This document shows positions 57,208-64,000 of a stretch of 64,000 bases of DNA, piece by piece. This DNA is from Echria macrotheca (lineage: Eukaryota > Ascomycota > Sordariomycetes > Sordariales > Schizotheciaceae), in assembly GCA_030411725.1 (NCBI GenBank), contig MU839834.1, positions 1,054,001 to 1,118,000 on the forward strand. Direction: 5' to 3'. Under the pieces are notes generated by a model. That model worked only from the letters and a program-made list of their open reading frames with translations, was not told the DNA's origin and ran no database searches. Every line of letters begins with the position of its first letter. Position 1 is the stretch's first letter. The position numbers were made by a program, and so were the translations under genes.

Positions 57208-57293
57208 TGCTCCTGTGATGAACAATCCACGAACAATCCAATTCCTACATAGCCCATGGGGACAACAATTACTCTAGAATTACCCTGAGAGCA
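57208..57293 (+). ncRNA. Box C/D snoRNA with 18S guide (segment GGTAATTCTAGAG)
   Basis: Terminal stem TGCTC (57208-57212) pairs perfectly with GAGCA (57289-57293). C box GTGATGA at 57215-57221, D box CTGA at 57285-57288. The 13 nt just before the D box read CTCTAGAATTACC, complementary to the conserved 18S segment GGTAATTCTAGAG. By the D+5 rule the methylated base would be the second A of GGTAA, the site served by human U44 as I recall it. The match to rRNA is from memory, not from a sequence in this window. Confidence 0.85.
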
Positions 57294-57447
57294 CAACCTT
57301 TTTCTCTCTGTCAAAGCGACCCTCGCAGCGAGCTGGAGCTAACTCGGAGCAGTGTCGAGCGGGCAGTTTCTCATTTCCACACAAAATTGATTCCAAACAA
57401 AAGGTTCGTCGACTTTTTTTTCTTCTTCGCTTCCCCTCCCCACCCCC

Positions 57448-57535
57448 TCCATGTGATGATCAAAAGACAGAATAGGGAATTCCTCATTCCGAATATATAA
57501 TGTCGAACCTTTGTTTCAGCCTTGTCTGATTTGGA
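57448..57535 (+). ncRNA. Box C/D snoRNA with 18S guide (segment CAAGGCTGAAAC)
   Basis: Stem TCCA (57448-57451) with TGGA (57532-57535). C box GTGATGA 57453-57459, D box CTGA 57526-57529. The guide before the D box, GTTTCAGCCTTG, is complementary to 18S CAAGGCTGAAAC; D+5 points to the first G after CAA, which I recall as the yeast snR41 / human U32 site. A second possible guide, GGAATTCCTC, is complementary to 18S GAGGAATTCC but its D' box is poor. Confidence 0.82.
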
Positions 57536-57634
57536 TCTTTCTGATGCCACCATTTTATGACTGTCATCTTGCACACACAGAATTGGCTAACAGTTACTGT
57601 CTGCAGGTACGCGACGCGATCCCTCTCCTACCCT

Positions 57635-57772
57635 GGCACAGTGATGAAAATTTGAACGAACGGGCGGACATAACGAGCCTCGTCGGGCCCTTCTCGTGAA
57701 AGCGGGGCTGTACACCCTGTGAGGATGGTCCGGGGAGGAATTCTTGATGAGATCTCGTCACCTGATCGTGCC
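57635..57772 (+). ncRNA. Long box C/D snoRNA candidate, target unknown
   Basis: Stem GGCAC (57635-57639) with GTGCC (57768-57772), C box GTGATGA 57641-57647 and D box CTGA 57762-57765 enclose 138 nt, longer than its neighbours. An internal TGATGA (57745-57750) could be a C' box, leaving only GATCTCGTCAC between it and the D box. I could not match any stretch to rRNA; it does not look like U14 or the acetylation guides snR4/snR45. Confidence 0.65.
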
Positions 57773-57864
57773 TCTGCCGCCATTTTTGCAATGCGAAATA
57801 GGACCAGGAAGTTGACTAACATTAACTTCCTAGGTAAACAATTTTCTTCGCTAATGTTCGCTCT

Positions 57865-57950
57865 TCATTTTTACATGATGATCATTATTCACACTGTTTG
57901 ATCCGCCCTCTGGGTTGGACATGAACACATAACAAAATCTGATTTAATGA
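57865..57950 (+). ncRNA. Box C/D snoRNA candidate, target unknown
   Basis: Distal stem TCATT (57865-57869) with AATGA (57946-57950), extendable by two pairs. C box ATGATGA 57875-57881, D box CTGA 57939-57942. The sequence before the D box (CATAACAAAAT) gives no rRNA match longer than about 8 nt by recall. Its 3' end touches the GTATGT donor at 57952, so it is intronic only if the 57834-57998 intron is used. Confidence 0.62.
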
Positions 57951-58138
57951 GGTATGTGGTTTGTATTAGATTGACCTGTCTGTTGCTAACCGATGTAGGC
58001 TGAACCTGCTATTGTTGACGACGCGTGTTGCGGAAGATGTCTTTGCAGATGCTGACTCCCGACAACGCAGGTAATTCCAAAGTATACATGCTCATTCTTC
58101 TGCTGCAAGGTAAGCATCATATCTTCATTTTTTTGCAC

Positions 58139-58220
58139 ACCTTATGATGAGTCTACTTTTGAGCTTTTTAACCCTGAGTTCATCGTGATGAACAAATTTT
58201 CACCTTGGAGAACTGACGGT
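58139..58220 (+). ncRNA. Box C/D snoRNA with 25S guide (segment TCTCCAAGGTGAA)
   Basis: C box ATGATGA 58144-58150, internal D' CTGA at about 58174 and C' GTGATGA at about 58185-58191, D box CTGA 58213-58216. The guide before the D box, TTCACCTTGGAGA, is complementary to 25S TCTCCAAGGTGAA; D+5 points to the first C of the CC pair, which I recall as the yeast snR76 site. The terminal stem is weak (ACC with GGT), so the ends are approximate. Confidence 0.78.
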
Positions 58221-58459
58221 CTTCTAACATGTTATCTGATGAGACATTGGTCGAGACCTGAGCTGACCATATAACAGGAACGTCTTGTGTGATGCAGTCG
58301 TGGGATTTAGGGTTGCGCTTGTCTAGATAGTGAAGCTACCTGTGCTTAAATGGAAACATTTGAACCTATATACAATCCTTGTAGTTCCTCGAATGTGATG
58401 CTGCCATTCTTTGACACTGCTGATCAGGTGCACTTTGCTTGAGCTACTACCGAAGCACC

Positions 58460-59935
58460 CTACTGCTGAAGTTGCAGCCTCGCATTCCATCCAACGATAC
58501 ACCTGACCAGATCCCAGTCCCCGTTGTTTCCAACCCAGTCAATGACAACAACGCCAGTACCAATGGGCAGCTGGTCAGGCCCCTTCCCTGGAGCCCCATG
58601 GCCGGTACACAGATACTCAATCATGGACGGATTAATCTTGGCAGCGATCCTATCAGGCCAGCAGCTCGCATTAAAAAAGTTGCTCGCGCTCAAAAAGTTG
58701 ATAAAGATGGGCGGCAGCTTCTGATCCTGCTGCCGCTGCTGTTGTTGGTGAGCATCATGATGTGCCAAATGACACAACCCCTGCCGGCCCGCCCTCTCAA
58801 GCAACGCCCTAGCGAGCTCAATCTTCTTCTGTATCTGGTCGGCCTGTGAAACCTCGTAGAAATCCTGGATCCGGATCTGGCCGCTGCCGCACGTGCCGTC
58901 GGCGCAGTTATCCGGCCAGACGGAGCCGTCTATGCCCAATTCGCTGAGGGAGTCGTCGAGGTGGAAGCGGCGGATGAGGATTATTTTGCCGCGGGCCTCG
59001 CCCAGGGACGGGATTCGGTTGGACAGAAACCATTTGGAGGCGTTGGGGAGGAGATAATGGTCGGAGAGGATTTTGGAGAGGAGTTGGTCTGTCCCGCGGC
59101 CTGTGCCCTCGCGCTTGAGGGACATTAGGACTGTTTCCGAGGGGTTGGACTCCAAAAAGGTGTAGACTTGGTCGAGGAGGGGGGAGAAGTATTTCGTTCC
59201 TGAGAGGGCGATCGGGAAGGCGGAGTGGACTAGCGCCAGGTCGGAGGTGGAAGGAGACGAAAACGTGTCCGGGCAGGAGAGCCGGATGTCGAGGAAGCGG
59301 ACGCCGTTGTCGAGTTGTGTGCGGACGGGGACCGCTTGGCAGCGTACGGAGGGGAGCGCGAGGTAGTGCGTTGGGCTGTTGTGGGTTCCGGGGATCGAGA
59401 GGGCCGAGAGGGGAAGAGACGAGGGCAGCTCGGCCATCCAGCGGGAGAGGTGGGCCGAGCTGAGGATCGTGAGGTAGCGCGCGCGCGGGAGGTAGACGAG
59501 GGTGAATTCTTTGGTGGGGGAAGACATGACTACGCTCTGCGGGGTTGGGCCGGGGATCTCGGCCGTGTAGGAGGTGGGCGGGGAGGTTCCGGGCTCCGAG
59601 AAGGTCAGGCGGAGACGTTCCGAGGAGGAGTGGTCTGGGGCCGGGATCGGGGCTGAGCTCTCGGAGAAGGGGTGGATTATGAAGTCTGTGAGGGTTTGTT
59701 TGGTCGGTGGAGGAGGAGGCGACGAAGGATGCGGCGGTGAGGGTGATGAATCACCGGTTGACGATGGCGACCGAGAGGAGGATGGTGTAGGAACTACCCG
59801 CTCGGCGGAGTTGAGCTCGAGCGGGGTGGTGCTGAGATTTCGGATAGAGATATTTCCCATGTCGCCGGCTTGAGCTATGTAGATTGGGTGGTGGTGGTGG
59901 TGCGAGGGCGCAAAGATGCTTGAGATGGCGCCCAT
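58460..59935 (-). CDS. PI-PLC X-domain protein (PLC-like phosphodiesterase)
   Basis: Single exon, 491 aa. Residues about 170-480 form a phosphatidylinositol-specific phospholipase C X-type barrel: LSIPGTHNSPTHY with the first catalytic His, QLDNGVRFLDIRL, LALVHSAFPIAL with the second His position, FLESNPSETVLMSLKREG, GKIILIRRF and near the end INFLSASN and GVVVIDWVG. This matches the bacterial-type fungal PLC-like proteins that lack PH, EF-hand and C2 domains. The N-terminal 130 residues are Pro/Ser-rich and include a five-His run. No signal peptide or membrane span is evident, so it is probably cytosolic or peripherally membrane bound. Ca-independent cleavage of inositol lipids is the family role; the actual substrate is not shown here. 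Confidence 0.88.
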   Translation of the reverse strand: MGAISSIFAPSHHHHHPIYIAQAGDMGNISIRNLSTTPLELNSAERVVPTPSSSRSPSSTGDSSPSPPHPSSPPPPPTKQTLTDFIIHPFSESSAPIPAPDHSSSERLRLTFSEPGTSPPTSYTAEIPGPTPQSVVMSSPTKEFTLVYLPRARYLTILSSAHLSRWMAELPSSLPLSALSIPGTHNSPTHYLALPSVRCQAVPVRTQLDNGVRFLDIRLSCPDTFSSPSTSDLALVHSAFPIALSGTKYFSPLLDQVYTFLESNPSETVLMSLKREGTGRGTDQLLSKILSDHYLLPNASKWFLSNRIPSLGEARGKIILIRRFHLDDSLSELGIDGSVWPDNCADGTCGSGQIRIQDFYEVSQADQIQKKIELARALLERAGRQGLCHLAHHDAHQQQQRQQDQKLPPIFINFLSASNFFNASCWPDRIAAKINPSMIEYLCTGHGAPGKGPDQLPIGTGVVVIDWVGNNGDWDLVRCIVGWNARLQLQQ

Positions 59936-62015
59936 CTTGTTTCTGCTGTTCTCTCCCCCCTTTTAAATGGCTACACTCAGTCCCTTTTTTTTTTTTCTTA
60001 ATGTCCTAGCGGCGGCGAAAAAGAAAAATCAGAGTCCAAGATCTTGTATGAAGTCGGTCATCATTACGCTTCGATCCCAGGGATTCGTCTTCGACTGAAT
60101 TGAGGTTTTGCTCCTTTATATGTCTCGCGGTCTCACGTCGTTCAGCTGGTGAGACAGCAAAATCCAACTGTCTCAATGCCCAGCCACTTGGGAGTCCTTA
60201 ATTGGCTGTCCTCAAGTTTGGACTGCAAACAATAAAAGATTCCGGTTGGCTGGGGACATAAAAAATAAAAGTCAAGTTGTCGAACATCTAGAGCAAAGTT
60301 GGGTTTCCAAGGGTCCTGCTTGCTGAGGACAATCAGTGACGTCGATTCAAGCTCGATGAGAATCCTTGTTGGTACAGGGGTGAGGTTGTCGCTGTGGCTA
60401 CGCTAAACCGCTTACATAAGTCGACCTCCTGAGCAAGTATCACAGAATCCCCTTTCAACACCAACAATCCTCTTTGACACAACGAAGTCTGGAAACGTAG
60501 ACCAGTATTGGACCCAGGGGACAAGCCCACGAGATTATTATTAATTGTCCTAAGAAAGCCCATAAAATTACCTCCCTTGATACGCGTCGACAGTCAGAAC
60601 CGACGATACGGTCGACCGGCGGATAAATCCGTCTCCCCTGACGGCGCCTACCAAGGCGCGGGAGAACGTAGCGGAGTAAATCCCCCCTACCGCCAGAAAT
60701 CGCTATCAATAGAACCCGGCGCGGGATCCTTCGACGCGTACCTGCCAAGAGACAAGATAGATACTCGGCCGCTTATATCCGTTGCTGACTCGACAATATC
60801 TTGCCTTGCATTGAACAAGACGAGGCCAAGCCCGGGACGGCCTTGGTATAGTCCCCAAATCCGTGTAAAACATCCAGTCCGGCGCCGACCAAGTCTTACC
60901 CGCTCCGGACAACACGGTCGTGGGCGAGTTCGCAGTTTATTCTCCGGACACGAAGGGCCCCGAATCCACGACTCAGAATCTCGATCCCATGGGAACAACA
61001 GATTGTCACCACATATCCCCAATGGCGGGAAAATTGGAATCCCCATGGGCCGCCCCCATTTCCCCGCAGAAACAACTGCAAGAAACCCGGAATCTGCGAT
61101 CCCATTCTTAGGGCCACGGCAGCGCCATGCGTATGCCAGTCCGCGTTTCCTACCGACCAGCGTCAAGGGGGACACGGCAACCTTCGCTACCGAGTGGATA
61201 AAGCCAAATTGTCGGACAAGACTTCCGAGCCCGATGAACGCTCAGTTGGGGAAATATACGGGCCCGTTCAGCTAGTGCTGATGCCTCGGGATGAACAGTC
61301 TGGAAACGGGACATTCGGCTTCGGCGCCGGGGAGATGACCGGCTTGTCTTGGTCTCCTCAGTTCGGGTGGCCGTTATCCATGTTCAGATTCCGTCCCTAG
61401 AGCAAATTCCGAGAGGAGAACCTCAAGACATCGCCCGGGCCCGTCCCCGGCTCGTGAGCCTCACGATATAGCCACTGCACACCACAAGTGCTCCAGCAGT
61501 TCGGTGCGCTTTCCCGCAACGAAATGCCCCGGAGGATAAATGTCCTCGACCCTCATATAACATGCAGGAACAAATTGATGAAGAAGCGCCACTCGGGCCC
61601 GAGACGGCCCAGGAGGCCCCCGCGATCCGCTTGGACGAGCGAGTTCTGTCTCTGTCTCTCCCACGCGGCGCCGACACCACCACGCTGCCACTGAGCAGCG
61701 CAGTCGCTGGCACCCGGCGATCCGGGCGGACGTCAAGCATTGCTGATCGGACGTCCGTGAATCGGTTATTAAGGTGGATTCGGACGACACCTGGATAAAT
61801 ACAAGTCCCAATTTGAGCGCCTGGGCGGCTGCCCTGCAACACCAGAGAAAAAACTGGTTCCGCTTGCGTATACCGTTTGGAGAAAAATTGATGAGGAGAG
61901 GAAAACAGGTGGACGACGAAATGTATAAATAAGGGAGCGTCCGGAAGCGACGAAAAGCCCGGCAGTCGACAGGAAGCCACAGCATCGTCCATCTCGTTGC
62001 CAGCCAAACCTGAAA
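59936..62015. other. Intergenic region, 2.1 kb
   Basis: Holds the PLC-like gene's promoter and the promoter of the small secreted protein. Frames such as 60508-61275 (plus) overlap equally long frames on the other strand and show no domain. No repeat family or RNA gene seen. Confidence 0.55.
61924..61931 (+). promoter_or_regulatory. TATA box of the secreted NTF2-like gene
   Basis: TATAAATA lies 92 nt upstream of the ATG at 62016, a normal distance for a TATA-driven fungal gene with a leader of about 50-60 nt. Strong TATA boxes are typical of regulated, highly inducible genes. Confidence 0.6.
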
Positions 62016-62534
62016 ATGCGCTTCGCTCTCACCGTCGCCGCCTTTGCGGGCTCCGCATTGGCCATGCCCTCGCTCTCTCTGCCTTCGTTCCTCAGCCGGC
62101 GCGCCGACTGCATGACGACCGCCGATGCGAAGGACATGGTCGACGTCTACGTCCGCCTGATCGCCAACTACCAGGACGCCGATTGCGAAAAGTACTGCGC
62201 CGACAACTTCGTCGACAGGTCCGACAGCATCAACACCTTCATCTTCAAGCCACTCGGCTCCGACACCTTTGCGACCAAGAAGATCTTCATGGAGGCCCAG
62301 GGCACAAACCCGCCGTTCCCCGTGGTTGTCGACGGCATTGACGCCGTCGCCTGCAACTCGATCGGTCTCCGCTGGCACGCCACCTTCGGCGCTGCCGACC
62401 TGCCTAGCAGAGGCATCACCCTCCTCGGCACCACCAAGGAGAAGGGCTACTGGCAGATCTCCAGCATCGATGTCGAGTTCAACAGCCTTATCTGGCTGCT
62501 CAACATGGGCGGCAATTACACCTGGGAAGGCTAA
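62016..62534 (+). CDS. Small secreted NTF2/SnoaL-like fold protein
   Basis: Single exon, 172 aa. Residues 1-16 are a signal peptide (MRFALTVAAFAGSALA) and an RR site at about 28-29 may be a Kex2-type cleavage site. The remainder, from ADCMTTADAKDMVDVYVRLI onward, looks like an NTF2-like cone fold: an N-terminal helix pair, CEKYCADNFVDRSDS, a strand pair around VACNSIGLRWHATFG, ITLLGTTKEKGYWQISSIDV and an end FNSLIWLLNMGG. Cys31, Cys57 and Cys61 may form a disulfide. I recognise the pattern from fungal secreted 'NTF2-like domain-containing' proteins; no enzyme activity can be assigned. A C-terminal sequon NYT is present. Confidence 0.82.
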   Translation: MRFALTVAAFAGSALAMPSLSLPSFLSRRADCMTTADAKDMVDVYVRLIANYQDADCEKYCADNFVDRSDSINTFIFKPLGSDTFATKKIFMEAQGTNPPFPVVVDGIDAVACNSIGLRWHATFGAADLPSRGITLLGTTKEKGYWQISSIDVEFNSLIWLLNMGGNYTWEG

Positions 62535-64000
62535 ATGCGTGCGAGCGCGGCCACGCATTCGCCGGGGGGGAAATCTTCCGACGCGGCTTGTCATCAATCG
62601 GCGACAATGCGCTTCAACTTCTCAATACCAGCGGCGAGCGTTGGAGCGGCACAGCAGGGCGGGGTTGTACAGGACACGCTGTAAGGGTTGTACATAAGGA
62701 CGGTCTCATTGCGGGAGACGAGAATGATAATTGCTGATGATGGGCATTCGATGAACTCTGCTGCGTGACATGTTCGAAGGAAGTGAATATTGGCAAGACC
62801 GTTTCATCGGCAGCCAAGATCGAGTTACAGACAGAACGGGTCTGGTCTGCAAGGCTGATGGATGACTGATCCGTTCGCAAGACATACTCGAGCCAACGCC
62901 GCGATTCCATACTCGGCCTCGGTGCTGCCGTACTCTTTTCCCGCAGATGTCACCTGGTCGTCCGTTACACAACAGCGCTGATTTGAGAACTTGGTGGTCA
63001 GACGTGCGACCGCATCTCATCTTTCGACAAGTCTAGTCGCTGCACTGTGCTGTCGGCAACTCCATCATAGGTTGGTGTGGCTGACTGTGAAGTTTACAAT
63101 TAAGCATCGCAGCACAGCCACGGCGTGGAATCTGGGAGCCACGCTGAAGAGCCTGATCGGACGGTTTGCCGAAGGCTTGCATAACACCGTGGAGGCATGC
63201 ATCATTGGTAGGGTGCCATTTCGAGGCTGAAGTCGTGCTTTCAGGAGACGAAATTGGTCGGCGCATTGCTTGCCCACAATGTGCTTCCGTCATGACGATG
63301 GTGATTCTCGGTCTGCAGAGGGATTTTCGGTGATCGTCGACGTTGGACCTGGAATTCGTTTTCCTCCAGCGTCACGTTTTTGGCTGATTTTAGGACCTGA
63401 CCGTGAGAACTCTAAAGGCCCGACCTGGACCCCTAGGTAGCGCCCGAAATCCGTGCCCCTGAGGCCGTTGACACACGTCAACGCAGGGGTCGTGTCTGGA
63501 TTTCTGTGGCGCTCAAAATCCCACGAAGACAACTGGCCAATGGACGCGCCGCTTCGGCTCCATCAGTAATTTCAAGGGTGATGCAACCACACTCATTCCC
63601 TCTCCGAACGAAAGGCCTCTGGTTCTCAGCAAAGCCCAAGTCTTGGTATTTTTCAGCCCTCGGAGACACGCGAGGCCTTCTCAGGTGTGCAAACGGTGAT
63701 TGGGGAGCAGACCGGGCGATGCAATCGAATGAGAGTATGTTGGCCAGTTGAAATGTGTGTTTGCGCGATGTGGCTTTCGGACGATTTTGTCAGAGCGATG
63801 GTCAGTTAGGGGTCGAACGGGGGCGTTTCATTCGGCGTGGTAAGGCGCGACGAGGGGTGGGTTGGAGCTTTCCGCAGCCCCATCGCAGTGGATGTCGTCT
63901 TGGGATCCATCCAGCCTGGGGTGTCCTGCCTGGGCTTCCCTTTTCGCATTTCCCGTCTGCACCACTCGTCCCGTCCCAGACTTCTTCCTCCAACATCGCT
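62535..64000. other. 3' flank of the window, no supported gene
   Basis: 1.5 kb downstream of the secreted-protein gene. Short frames on both strands lack recognisable domains; nothing else seen. Confidence 0.55.

Larger units (their letters stand above)
57100..58440 (+). ncRNA. Putative snoRNA host transcript (non-coding, multi-intron)
   Basis: No convincing protein frame exists on either strand. Strong plus-strand splice signals line the region: donors at 57161 (AAG|GTAAGG), 57403 (GTTCGT), 57607 (CAG|GTACGC), 57834 (TAG|GTAAAC), 57952 (GTATGT), 58071 (GTAATT) and 58110 (AAG|GTAAGC). CTAAC branch words followed by acceptors are at 57338, 57587, 57815 and 57985. Five box C/D candidates lie between these signals, one per intron-sized interval. 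This arrangement, with snoRNAs in introns of a non-coding gene, is known from Neurospora and other filamentous fungi. Exact exons are not settled: several acceptors touch the next donor. The start is unknown; the end must precede or overlap the convergent PLC gene (stop at 58460). Confidence 0.7.

Noticed and set aside
58231..58276. Possible further C/D snoRNA (TGATGA with CTGA inside a GTTAT/ATAAC stem)
   Set aside because: Only 15-20 nt separate the boxes, too short for a C/D RNA; more likely part of the splice-site region.
60508..61275. 255-codon plus-strand frame
   Set aside because: Overlaps comparable frames on the opposite strand and shows no recognisable domain or codon bias.
61461..62597. 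378-codon minus-strand frame
   Set aside because: Antisense shadow of the secreted NTF2-like gene, whose signal peptide and fold are clear on the plus strand.

Overview
The window is a 64-kb piece of a filamentous ascomycete (Pezizomycotina) nuclear genome, most probably a sordariomycete close to the Sordariales. The evidence is short spliceosomal introns of about 45-150 nt with GTRNGT donors, CTAAC-type branch sites and YAG acceptors, GC-rich coding exons, and proteins that read as typical Sordariales orthologs (HMT1-type ABC transporter, cysteine-rich secreted protein, PAQR/Izh3, UBR1). I see no mobile element, no CRISPR array and no recognisable tRNA or rRNA. All assignments come from reading the translated exons; no database was searched.

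Layout. 1-1.7 kb: 5' part of a GT2 glycosyltransferase (minus). 6.1-8.8 kb: SLC26/SulP sulfate permease (minus). 10.9-12.6 kb: Bub2/Cdc16-type TBC GTPase activator (plus). 13.7-14.4 kb: small cysteine-rich secreted protein, four exons. 14.6-16.1 kb: PAQR/Izh3-like membrane receptor (minus). 17.1-17.9 kb: THOC5 mRNA export factor. 18.6-25.0 kb: UBR1 N-recognin, 2,122 aa. 26.2-32.7 kb: a block of mitochondrial genes, QCR9 (five tiny exons, one GC-AG intron), BCS1, mitochondrial ribosomal protein uS11m and TIM44, with the exon-junction-complex recycling factor PYM between QCR9 and BCS1. 33.3-34.1 kb: NADAR protein. 34.1-39.0 kb: gene-poor. 39.0-42.8 kb: HMT1-like vacuolar ABC transporter, apparently with a spliced C-terminal exon carrying a PAM2-like motif. 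43.9-44.9 kb: AKR8-type pyridoxal reductase. 46.3-48.2 kb: CCCH zinc-finger protein. 48.4-50.3 kb: tubulin cofactor E. 50.5-51.7 kb: peroxisome-type 2-enoyl-CoA hydratase. 52.7-53.9 kb: disordered nuclear-type protein. 55.3-56.8 kb: conserved mitochondrial-type protein often labelled 'casein kinase II beta 2'. 58.5-59.9 kb: PI-PLC X-domain protein. 62.0-62.5 kb: small secreted NTF2/SnoaL-like protein.

The most notable region is 57.1-58.4 kb. It has no convincing protein gene but looks like a plus-strand non-coding host transcript with several box C/D snoRNAs between splice signals. Three candidates carry 12-13 nt guides next to the D box that match conserved rRNA segments I recall (two in 18S, one in 25S). 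Two more have C and D boxes closed by a terminal stem but no target I can name. No ordinary ORF search would show this cluster.

Functional links: QCR9 (complex III subunit 9) and BCS1 (Rieske-protein translocase for complex III) lie within 2 kb of each other on one strand; uS11m and TIM44 share a 345-bp divergent promoter. Most other genes are unrelated housekeeping genes, as is usual for fungal chromosomes.
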